Below are positions 10,680 through 21,200 of a stretch of 64,000 nt of DNA, piece by piece. The notes below the pieces were generated by a model. It worked only from the letters and a program-made list of their open reading frames with translations, did not search any database and was not told the DNA's origin. Source of the stretch: Gnetum montanum (taxonomy: Eukaryota > Streptophyta > Gnetopsida > Gnetales > Gnetaceae); contig MNCI01027100.1 in the NCBI GenBank assembly GCA_015680685.1, positions 579,950 to 643,949 on the forward strand, written 5' to 3'. The position numbers were made by a program, and so were the translations under genes. The stretch's first letter is position 1; every line of letters starts with the position of its first letter.

Positions 10680-12340
10680 AGTCATTCCCAACTTGTTTAC
10701 ATTTAGCTCAAATCCTAACTTAAGTAATGCCTTGGTGAGTACATCTGACACTTGGAGTTTGGTTGGAATGTAGAGTAGGCTAATAGTCTTGCTCTCAATT
10801 TTAGATTTGATGAAATTTCTATCGATTCACACATGCTTCATTTGATCATGTTGGATTGGGTTATGAACTATGGCAATAGTAGACTTGTTGTCATTGTAGA
10901 GCTTCATAGGTGATTGGAGAGGTATATCTAGATCCTTTAAGAGTCTTTCTAACCAAATCAATTCACAAATCCCTTGAGCTATTGCTCTATATTCTGCTTC
11001 AGCAGTACTCCTTGCTAAACTATTTGCTTTTTACTTCTCAATGTCACAAGGTTACCCCACAATTTTGTACAATAACCTATTGTAGACTTTGAGTCTTCTG
11101 TAGAACCTGCCCAATCTGCATCTACAAACCATTCAATCTCTTTGCTCTCATTTTTGTGGAAGAGCAAACCTTTTCCTGGAGTTCCCTTTAGATATCTCAA
11201 AATTTGTTCTACAACCTCTAGATGTCTCTTAGTTGGAGAGTGCATAAACTGGCTCACCACACTAACACTATAAGCAATATCTGGTTGAGTTAATCAGAGA
11301 TAAATCAATTTACCCATAAGATGCTGATATCTTTCCCTGCTCACTGGTGGATCCTCTTTGGTTATCTTGTGTTTCCAATTCTGCTCCAAGGGTGTTGAAG
11401 ATGGCTTACATCCGAGTTTACCTGCTTCCTTTAGGAGATCTAGTGTATATTTTCTTTGAGAAATAAAGATGCCCTTTTGGCTTTTGGCAATCCCCATTCC
11501 CAAAAAATATTTAAGCTTTCCTAGATCTTTAACCTTGAACTTAGCCTGCAGAAGGTGCTTCAGGTTGTCTATCTCAATAGTATCATCTCTGGTGATAACC
11601 ATATCATCCACATAAACTATCGAAATTGCTTTCTTTCCATCTTCAACTTGTTTCACAAACAATGTGTGGTCTGCTTGACCTTGAGTGTAACCAAAATTCC
11701 TCATAGCCGTACTGAATCTAGTGAACCATGCTCTTGGGGACTGCTTAAGCCATAGAGAGACTTTTTTAGTTTACATACAGTACTTGGCTTTTCTACATCT
11801 TCAAAACCAGGTGGCAGTCTCATATCTACTTCTTCTTCCAAATTTCCATTGAAAAAAGCATTTGATACATCCATCTAATGTAGCTCCCAATCTAAGTTTG
11901 CAGCAATGGATAGCAGAACCTGAATAGAATTTAGTTTTGCTACTGGTGAAAATGTCTCTTCATAGTCAATACCATAAGTTTGAGTGTACCCTTGAGCCAC
12001 TAAGCAAGCCTTATACCTCTCTATTCTTCCATCAGATCCCACTTTCACTGTAAAAATCCACTTACAACCCACTAGGTTTTTTGTCATTAGGTCTATCAAC
12101 AACTGTCCAGGTGCAATTTTCCTTCAAGGCCTCCATCTCTTCCATGACTACTGCCTTCCACTTCAGATCTTTTGGAATATCTTGTGTCACAAGATTTGGT
12201 TCCAATTCCAATGACGAGTTTTGAGAAGGAACTCGAGGTCTTCTTGAGTAAAGTTGGAGTTCACTTGGATGTTGAGGCTGCACCGATTCTCCCCCTTGAC
12301 TTATTTCACCTACATCCTTTGACTCAAAAGTAGCAGACAA
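10680..12340 (-). pseudogene. Copia reverse transcriptase-RNase H
   Basis: Pieces at 12340-12062, 12102-11875, 11704-11294 and 11260-11015 carry [21 protein letters not shown], the YVDDM catalytic box (near 11620), Y-F-L-G-M-G-I and the RNase H start W-F-V-D-A-D-W-A-G-S. Degraded RNase H extends to about 10690. Frame changes lie near 12065, 11720 and 11280. The YVDD box is intact although the ORF is not. Confidence 0.88.
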
Positions 12341-12369
12341 AGAAACAAGAGTAGATGCTTTTAGTTTTG

Positions 12370-12853
12370 GAGAAGAACCAATGAGATAGTATAGACCTCA
12401 ACATTCTTCAACATTGCCAATCATCTTCCCTGAAGACAAATCCTGAAATTCACAATGCTCACCGAAAAAAGTTACTAAACAATTTTGATCCTTTGTTAAT
12501 TTGCTAATAGAAAGAAGGTTATAATGTAAACTAGGAACATGAAGGAATGATTTCAAATCAAGACCCCAATAGGTAATATCTCCAACACCAGCAACCACGG
12601 ATGAACTACCTTCACCTACGATGATTGTCAAGTTATGATTGCATTTTTGGTACGTAGAAAAAATACTTTTCGAACCTGTCATGTGGTTTGATGCACTAGT
12701 ATCTATTATCCAATCTCTATCATTATCCCTATGAGATAATAATGATGATGGGTTGTTACCTCGTTGTGCAACAATAGCAATGGATGTGGATGAATTAGAC
12801 TCGGGCTCTCGATTATTTTTTTGCAGGTTCAAAAGGGTCTTCAATACTTCCAT
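12370..12853 (-). pseudogene. Copia protease and pre-integrase segment
   Basis: Open from 12853 to 12398. It holds the aspartic protease motif W-I-I-D-T-S-A-S-N-H (canonical D-S-G-A), so the Gly of the active-site loop is Ala here. The pre-integrase motif G-L-Y-Y-L lies near 12400, just after the stop that ends the open stretch. The next recognisable sequence after about 12360 is the linker before RT, so the integrase catalytic core is absent. Confidence 0.8.
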
Positions 12854-12899
12854 CTACTTGAGTGTGAAAGGGAACTAATTCGGCTTCCATGCATCAGTA

Positions 12900-13771
12900 G
12901 TGGCTTCGGCAACATGGGCCATGGTGTTGTTCCATCACTGACTTCGAGGTTTTCAATCATCTAGCTTACCATGGATGTCCTAGCATGTCTCCTTCGTGTG
13001 ATTTGGTTTATGGTAGTGCTCACACCATAACCAAACCACCTTTAGTCTTCTGATTTGGGTTGGAACTCATCTCCCTTTTATTGGCAACAAGAGTAGAATT
13101 TTGAGACGACTCTTTAGTCATATTATTCGAAGAACCATGAAGCATCACTTTCTTACAACTTTCTTCTCTACGAACTTCGGCAAAAACTTCTCAAATTGAT
13201 GGAAGTGGCTTTGTCCCAAGGATTCTCCCTCTAACTTCATCGAGTTCCTTGTTTAGTCCTTGTAAAAAATCAAAGACACAATCCTTTTCCAACATCTTAT
13301 CTTAGAGAACATCATCATTAGGACACTTACAATTGATGGTATAATACAAATCCATCTCTTGCCATAGTTCTATCCAAGTATTAAAAATACTCTCGTGACA
13401 GTCTTGGTTCCTTGGCATGTGCTGCGAATGAGTGACCGTATCTTGAAACATTGAAATGTGTTTTCGAGATTGGAATACATCTCCTGAACTACTCTCCAAA
13501 TTTCTTGTTCAGTTTTAAAGAAGAGATACATTCGACCAATTGCAAGTTCCATGGAATTGATCAACCAAGCCATGACAATTGAATTTTCAGCCTCCCATAC
13601 ACTTGCGTTTGGATCACCAAAAGGTAGAGAAAGAGTTTCACCGACTAAATACCCCATCTTGCCTTTTTTGTGGATGACGAGGAGCATGGATTGAGACCAT
13701 TCTTGAAAGTTTGATTTATTTAACTTATGTTGTGTGATCTGCAACGTGTGATTCACATCTGTTGCTGTCAA
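12900..13771 (-). pseudogene. Copia gag (UBN2-type) with CCHC knuckle
   Basis: The 133-codon stretch 13771-13370 starts MTATDVNHTLQITQHKLN and contains the N-F-Q-E-W-S-Q-S-M core of copia gag. It continues in another frame at 13499-13302. A zinc knuckle (W-C-E-H-Y-H-K-P-N-H-T-K-E-T-C) lies near 13035-12990 and is followed directly by a stop. Frameshifts and stops prevent a full product. Confidence 0.8.
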
Positions 13772-13904
13772 AGATCCAACTGCTTCAGAGGTTCATGTTG
13801 ATACACCTAACGAATTTGTTGTAGAGGACTGCTTTGCACTAGACATGGTGGCAATGGAGAAAGAAAAACAAAATTTTGAGATTTAGGGCCAACAAGAGTC
13901 ACAT

Positions 13905-13917
13905 GGCTCTAATACCA
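13905..13917 (-). promoter_or_regulatory. Primer binding site, initiator Met tRNA
   Basis: The minus strand reads TGGTATTAGAGCC immediately after the 5' LTR, one base from the usual TGGTATCAGAGCC. Confidence 0.88.
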
Positions 13918-14157
13918 TGAAAATAGAGGTCTCTAAATGTGTATCCTTTGAATTATTTTATTTACTCTTAGGAAGATACATTATATAGCTAGCCAAGGCT
14001 TAGTACTCGGCTACAAATTAGGAAACAAACTAAAAAAAAATAGAAATCACCTAAACTAGGAAAATACAAACGGAAACAATCAAGAAACAAATCAGCTTCA
14101 AATAAGAAGTTGACCAAAAACAAATCCCTAACATTCAAGATTTCTAATTTTCTAACA
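13918..14157 (-). repeat. Copia 5' LTR
   Basis: Homologous to 10410-10651 and followed inward by the primer binding site. A few substitutions separate the two LTRs, so the insertion is not fresh. Confidence 0.93.
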
Positions 14158-14162
14158 AAATG
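14158..14162. repeat. Target-site duplication (AAATG), right copy
   Basis: Directly follows the TGTTAG end (plus-strand CTAACA) of the element and matches 10405-10409. Confidence 0.9.
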
Positions 14163-16790
14163 TCTTTTCTCTCTTTTCCTAGAAATGTGATGGAATAACA
14201 TGGCATCTTGCCAAAGACACTTTTGCTCTACTATCTATCAATGCATCTATAGGATAAGACTTATAATTATCAAACTTAGCCATAAATGTACATAACGGTA
14301 GAGTAGTTATTTTTTCATTTTTATTTATTAGACTCATAGGCATTGCATTGGTTTCTTCTTGATATTTCTGCCATTAAGAACTTTCTTCGATCTATTCAAG
14401 TTCTCCTAGTTCATTTGTTGCCCATTGAATATATTTCCGTAGTTGGACTATCCTTTGTGTTCTTAACAATGACTCATCAAGAGGAGGTATGTTTACCTAT
14501 TGTTCTCCTCTTTCTTGCTTCTTAGATTCATTTATGTCATCTACTTGTGATTGTGGATCTGACTGGGGATCTAATCCTGGTTTTGAGTCTAGTGATTGAG
14601 AATCTAGATACTCGAACAACCATTCCTCTATCAAATATTGTTGCTCATATAATTCTTGAGTTTTTTCTTTTATTCTTCATCTTAAGGACATTATTTTGTT
14701 AATGTCAGTGATGGTGGTACGCTCTAGTTGAGCTTCTAGCTTATTTAGTTGGGTTTTGATCATTTGATAGGTTGGGTCTCGTTCTACTAGGTCAATGCCA
14801 CTTGTATCAAAAGGTCTTTCTAAAAATGGTTCAAAGGCAACGGTTTCTATAGGAGATCTTTGTAGTCTACTTGATCATCTAGTTGACCTAGATGTTGCTA
14901 GTCTACGGAGAGGTCTTCTACAGCTCATGTTGTAGTAAAATACGTCAGAATCACTACTATCTCCCCCTAGGTCAGAAAAGGAGGGTTCTGGGTCACTAAT
15001 GACATTATCAGAATATTTATTAGATTCAAGGTAGATATCACCACTAGGTTCAAAGCCTACAAAAGGATCAATGGTGAAATCATAATATTGCTAAGATAAT
15101 TGATAATGTTCAATGAAGTTTGCTTGCCGAGAATGTTTCGATTTCTGTGGGCAAGTCCAAGCAAAGTGATTACCCTAACAAATATAGCATTTTATTTGAC
15201 CCTTTGAAGCTCTTGTTTTCTCCATTTAAACATACCATGGAAACCCTAAGTTGGTCGTGGATGAGATGGATGTTTTGGACTCCATTGTTGCGATTTAGGT
15301 TTCCATTGCTTACGACGTGGTTTAGAACAACAAGAGGTATTAGAATGGTTTTGTCAATGGTTTTTAGGACAGATTTTCTGGCAGAATGTTTTCCCTAACT
15401 TATGATTTATTTGTTTCATAACGGCCTGTGCATTGATATCCTGACACAATTCTCTATTAACTTCTTCTATTAGTTGTCTAATACAACTAAAACTCATATC
15501 ATCCAAAGTTCATTTCCTATACTTAATCTCTTGTTGGTACTTCTCAGTAAATGGTTGTGGCATGGCTCCTAAGAGATGTTCTTTGGTATCATGGGTTAGC
15601 TTACCACAATAGTACCAATCCTCCATTTGATTGAGAAAACTATGAACATCTTGGATTCTATGAAGTCTAGCAGCAAGATATTGTTCTCTACAGTCAATTA
15701 CATAATTTTCCTTATTACCTAAGAACTCTTTAGTAATGGTGTTGATAAACAAGATAGAAGGTCTATTTAACAATTTCCTTTTAATATCGGCATCTATCTA
15801 GTTCCACCACCTACGTAAATTTCCTGTAAAATTAAATATAGCATTTTGTATCGCATGCTTTGATGTCTTTTTATCTAATACAACATGTTGATCTATAAAG
15901 CCTGTAATTCTATCAATAACTAGTTGGTGTTCTTGGAACGAACATTTGTCTAAGTTAAACTTAGGTTCTCGTTCACTGATCATCCTAGCAGCTATTGATT
16001 GTATTGTATTGTTCAAGGGCTTGAATATAGATTTCAGAATTCTTTACAAGGTTCTCTTCTTTAGAATCAAGATCTGTCCTTCATTTTTCATTTCCTTCAT
16101 CATTAGTGATGACCATTGATCCAGATGCTGATTCTTCATTAGCATTTACCCTAGATTTTTCCGTTTGCTCTCTAGTGTATTTTGGTCTATGGTCATGTAG
16201 AGAATTGGGAGAATGGTATGGTATTCAAGTCTTCCTTAGGATTTTCTTTTGTTTTAGAACTTGTTTTGGGAACCCATTTTTTCTATAGATGCTTTAGACT
16301 CTCTAAAACCTTACCTATTTTCTCATATGCTTGTGTTATCTTGCCATCTGTAGAGTAGTGATAACTAATTAAAGTACTAATCCTATCGTTAGCCCAATTT
16401 TGTAACCTAATTGTGTTTGTAGGTGGGTCTATAGATAGTTCTTGAAAAAGACAATGAGGTTTTTCAAATTTTGGCTCAAGTTTTGGCTTAGATTGTTCAG
16501 ACTTGGGTTTTTCGGATGTGTTCATACTAATTTGTAGCAAAACATCACATTCTACACAATGGTACTGGCGATCATACTTAACTGCAAAATTGTGGGTGCA
16601 TGGTTCAAATTCACTACTTGAATCAGTTGCTTCTATATGATCTTCTGAGTCTACCTAAGGCTGTTTCCCTTTGTCTTCCACTGGTTTCTTTGTTATTTCT
16701 ATGGGCTTTTTTCCTAGGATTTTATCAACTAACGAAAACTCATTCGCTTGTCAACTAATAAGTTGCATATTTGACTTCAGTTGCAGCACA
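14158..16790 (-). pseudogene. Pararetroviral coat-protein, zinc-finger and protease region, broken
   Basis: In minus orientation: a Cys/His-containing segment near 16640-16540, open pieces 16540-16283, 16016-15798 (ending in an R-R-W-W motif typical of gag/coat cores) and 15773-15510, a zinc knuckle near 15185-15145 (CYIC then H and C, with an internal stop and one residue short), an acidic linker, and the first part of the aspartic protease near 14290-14165, where the active-site D-T/S-G reads D-S-R. The copia insertion lies immediately downstream, inside the protease. Confidence 0.65.
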
Positions 16791-16799
16791 TGCTTAGAT

Positions 16800-17630
16800 T
16801 AACATGTATAAGAGCAGGACAGGCAATCAATTCAGCATCAATTAGAGAGTTTATAAACATTAGTCACACATGCATGCTTTGGTTTATAAACTTCCAATTA
16901 ATTAATGTATGACTGCAGTCATACACAAATCTCAATTATACAAGATCTTACCTTTTTATTGATAGTGCATGTGTTTACAATGCTTCATGTTGCATATAAA
17001 TTGAAATTTCATTGTTCCACTAAACCCTTGAGAGACTCTTTGACATTGTTTTGCTTAGAATCTAACCCCAACAACAAAGATTGCAATTAATAAAATTAAA
17101 AATTTATATTAAAATTATTTTGCTTTGGCCAAGAGACCAACTACTAGTTGTAGATTAGTAATGCTAAATAATATTTTGTCCATAGCACTCTAGGGAGAGC
17201 TTATTTGTAATGCTAAATAATATTTCATCCATAACAAAACCAATGTTACCACACTTTCATACCATTTCAAATCTCAAATTTAATTTTGTTTAGTTTTACA
17301 TTGAAAGTGTGTTTTTAAGTTTTATATACTACCATTCTTGGCAATTTTATTGCATGTATCCTACCCAGATTCATTAGAAAAACAATCCTACACCGCATTT
17401 CTCTGTTAAATGCCAAAAATTTAGTGAGTGGCATCTTTCTTTACCTAACAACAGAGATTCTCTCAGCCAAATTATAGACATATATTATAAACATATAACT
17501 AAGCTAGTGAGACTTTAATGAAATGATTGATAAAAAACCTGAAACTGAAACTTGAGCCTTTCAAGGCAATATAAAAGCTTCAAATAAAAGTATCATGCAT
17601 AGGACTTAATTTTTGACCTTGAATTTATCA
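16800..17630. other. AT-rich stretch without recognisable gene
   Basis: No coding pattern on either strand. It lies downstream of HMT exon 6 and, if HMT continues, inside its last intron. Confidence 0.4.
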
Positions 17631-17635
17631 AATAC

Positions 17636-17720
17636 AAATTATTTTCCAAGTTTTTCAATTTTCTTCCAAGATTCTATATCAAGACCTGGACCCCAAACTA
17701 CACATCCATAGAACACGGTA
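17636..17720 (-). mobile_element. LINE fragment (end of reverse transcriptase region)
   Basis: The minus strand encodes F-Y-G-C-V-V-W-G-P-G-L-D, then S-W-K-K-I-E-K-L, a block conserved in plant L1-type polymerases between the RT and the C-terminal zinc domain. Only about 27 codons remain. Confidence 0.55.
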
Positions 17721-18199
17721 GGTTGCACCATTATTTAAAATTATTGATGCAACTAGTTATGTAATTTACCTTATGGTGAAACAAATTTTTATAGAATACT
17801 TAAATATTTGCAAATGGAACATCATTGCTTGGAAAAAATATATTTCTGAAATGTTTCCAAAAATTTGTGGACCTTGCTTTATCAATTGTATTATATTTTC
17901 TTGATGCTCTTTTACGACTTTTAGAAATTCTCTTATTTTGGTAAATCAGTTTCATGTACTATTTGGTTATATAAGATTTATGTCTGTAGATAGTATATAA
18001 TGATCAGACGTTAGTGTTAAAATTACTACATTTTTTCTCATATTTAAGAAATTAAACTGGAGACCTAGAAATGAAAAGGAATAATTTTTTATTTTATATG
18101 CATATTGCTTACGACTCTTTACTCCATATCTAGCATGAAAAACAATGCATCAATCATCTAACTTAAAACAAAAATTCTCATCTGTGAATAAAAGCTCAC

Positions 18200-18271
18200 C
18201 ACCCATTTCTTCAGGTCAGCATCATAGGTCTCTCCACTGTTTGGATAGGCAAGAATTGGTTTACTGGTCAC
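18200..18271 (-). CDS. HMT: HMT exon 6
   Basis: 24 codons: VTSKPILAYPNSGETYD then A-D-L-K-K-W-V, between TATATAG and the donor GTG|GTGAGC. The Y-P-N-S-G-E block is near invariant in the family. Confidence 0.87.
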
Positions 18272-21200
18272 CTATATACCATTTTAAGACAACCATAAGT
18301 ATTTCATTGTAGATATGGTAACCATTGTAAGAGTAGTGCAAATGAATGTATTGAATCACCAGCTCAAGAATATAGGCTCATAATATTGCAGCACAAAATA
18401 GGGGTACTACATAAAAGATTATTGAAGTATATTCAAACCAGTCTAGAACATGACCTAGATGGGTTTCGTCATTTATATTTATAGATTTTGCCTTTGGAAA
18501 TGAGGTTACATAGGCTTATTGTCCTCAGTCATCAAGCCATTGGACTAACCTAAAATCATGAAAAGGGTGGTTTATAGTAACTTTGAAATTTTAATATATC
18601 AGAGAATTACCAGCTTTTGCTCTTCTACCACAGAATTGTTTTTTATGTAGTTCTGGCTCATTGCTAGCAACTTATTTCTTTTGAAATCAACCTTCATTTG
18701 CTCTTATGATTGGTGCAATTGGTGCAATTACCTGTTGTTTGAAATACCAGAGTTCCATGAGAGAACCTCTATGCTTCAGGAGGTGCTTAAAGGACACTAC
18801 AATTTCACCAATTTATTTATTTTGGATTGGGTTATCTAACATTTGCTTGTTTCTTTTGTAACAGGCATTCATATTACACTGTACAAAATTACTTCAGCTC
18901 TATTTTTAATGTGTTTTGGTTAACGTTACATATGCACATTAACTGGGAAAATGGGTGAGGAGCCGTGTTCAATTAAGAAAAGTTGTAAGGTCTTGGTTTA
19001 GCGTCAATAGCTATTTGTCAACTCTAGGCAACAACATTAAATACATTCTTACAAGCAATCCCAGTTGGTGGCAGAGACACAAATATTCTTTCTAATCGGT
19101 CCCCAGTTGACTATCTCTAGTGTTGTAAATGAACAAACCAGGACAAGCCTTAGTCTTCGATCATGTACACATGATGACTAAATATGCATAAATACAGTGT
19201 TATTCAAAAAACTCTGCAGCTAGACTTTGGAGCCAGTTAAAACTAATTGTAATTTTAGTACTCATGTATTCATAATAATTATTAAAAAATAAGCACCATC
19301 AACATAGAATAATGAACTATCTGATAATGAACCTTCTAAGACTGCTTATAATCATAATCTCACAAACAGTGCCAAGTATGTTTCTCATATTACATTGTTT
19401 TTGTGTGGTTTCATTTTTTCCCATGTTTCAAGCCCTAGGCAGAACTCTTTCACAGTGCTAGCCGCATGCCCTGTAATTCTGGTAGTTCACACAATGTCAG
19501 TTAATGCAACTCATTTTCTAAGCATACATAAACCTTTACATACAGATGATCCTAGTTGGGTAAAAATTCCCCTGCTGATCACCAAGTGTTACTAGAAAGC
19601 TGACTACTAAAAAGCATGCAAAAGAAACCTGAACAATGAACAGAATTTAATTCATGAGACATCATACATTTTTAAAAAATAAGAAATACTCATAACTAGT
19701 CAAGATGTGTGTATTTAACTTTCACTGCATTGCCTTCAAGTGGAAGGAAACTGAAGTACAATATTTAACAGTTTACGGATTACCAGAAATTTCAATTATA
19801 ATGATTAAAATCTGATGACTAGAAAGGCATTACGAGGGATAATACATGTGAAACACATGAAAATTTTGCACTTACATTCTTAATAGCAAGAATAAGTCCA
19901 TGAATAAAGCGAGGTGGTGTGCAGTTAACACCAACGGCAATAACCTTTTTACATGAATCAGCTATCATTGCACATTCTTTGATTGAGTCACCATAAACTG
20001 TGTTCACCCCATCTTTAGAGTTGAATGAAAGCCAAGCTGGGGTTTGAATTTCATTTTCTTCCAGTAATTCAACGTAAGCCTAAAATGGTAACATCAAAAT
20101 GAACAAAAGCAGAAAATGGTAAATGGATGTTTCACATACTGAAAGAAACATGTAAAATAACAAAGTTATGTAATATTATCTTAGCTTGTAAAGTAAAAAA
20201 ATTATAAAGCGATATTAAAGGTTTGTAAAACTTATCATTTTTCAAGGGAGTGAAACATTCCTATGCTTTCACACTCTAAACAAAAACCGTAACATTCTTA
20301 CTAAATTTTAATTAAAAAATATTTTGCATGATAATTGAATAAGGTTGAAGTTTGGTGTTTAACTGTAATTAAAATTATAAAACTTACTAGTAGGAATTGA
20401 GGTATTAGACACACTGGTAGGACTGATTCTAAGGGTAACTCTTGATCAAGTGACGTATGCATGGTGGCTTTTTTCCTGTGTCAATAAACCTTCAGCTTCA
20501 ACTCACATTTACTCTCTTTCTCATTTGCAGTGATATCCAATTCATTTTCCCCCTTCCCTTGCTTCCATTTTGTAAGTCAAGCCCTCTTCTTGCTCATTTT
20601 TCTCCTCCCCCTTGATTCCATCTTGCAAAGTCAATCTTAGAAATCCATAAAGAAACCTCAGTTAATGCTATCTCTCCTCCTCACTAGTATCCTCCCCCGG
20701 CAGAGATGACACAGAAGTAGAGCTCAGTCTCACAAAGTGTTGCATCCAAAGTGACAAATACTCATATAGTTGGAGGATTATTAGCATTTGTAACCTTTTT
20801 TAGCAACAAAATACCCAATGAAAACACACCTCAAGGCAATGTGCCATCCCTACTTGCTCATTCTTGTCTGCATGCAGCCTCAACATTGAACAACACTGTA
20901 CTCTGCGACAAAAATTCCCTTGAATCCTTGGAACACGTCTTTTTTACTTGCAGTTTTACCAAACAGGTTTATGATTCTGTCAGCATTCAGACCAACGCAA
21001 AGATTATAGGAGATTCACCGACTACTTCTTTTCTATGGGCTTTCTGGAAGGCACACAACACCCTCATTTTCAGGTATACTCAAATTGCACTGGCAGTTAT
21101 TGTGTGCATTACCTAGAGGATTTAGAAGGAAGCAACTTGTTCAATGGGGGTTACACCCACTTTTGAACCAAATCATTCAACTTTCCAGGGCAACGTAGAG

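Larger units (their letters stand above)
10410..14157 (-). mobile_element. Ty1/copia retrotransposon, integrase-deleted, with both LTRs and TSD
   Basis: LTRs at 10410-10651 (242 bp) and 13918-14157 (240 bp) are near-identical, begin TGTTAG and end TTTTCA in the element's own orientation, and are flanked by the 5-bp target duplication AAATG (10405-10409 and 14158-14162). A tRNA-iMet primer binding site and a polypurine tract (AGGGGCAG beside 10652) are in the right places. Coding order on the minus strand is gag, zinc knuckle, protease, pre-integrase, then directly RT and RNase H. The integrase core is missing, which explains the 3.75-kb length against about 5 kb for complete elements. Stops in gag, RT and RNase H also disable it. 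It inserted into the pararetrovirus. Confidence 0.93.
7930..16790 (-). mobile_element. Endogenous pararetrovirus (Caulimoviridae), broken and split by a copia element
   Basis: Minus-strand coding debris follows the order coat-protein region, CCHC zinc finger, aspartic protease, reverse transcriptase, RNase H. There is no integrase, which fits an integrated plant pararetrovirus rather than an LTR retrotransposon. The RT contains a YIDD catalytic box, a CRLVVNYK-like entry motif (here KKRLVVNYK) and an F-L-G-C-x-N-Y block shared with caulimovirids. No LTRs were found. Many stops and frameshifts make it non-functional, and the protease region is cut by the 10410-14157 insertion. A movement protein could not be identified, so the 5' end appears truncated near 16790. 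Genus is uncertain; an ancient florendovirus-like or gymnosperm lineage is possible. Confidence 0.75.
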
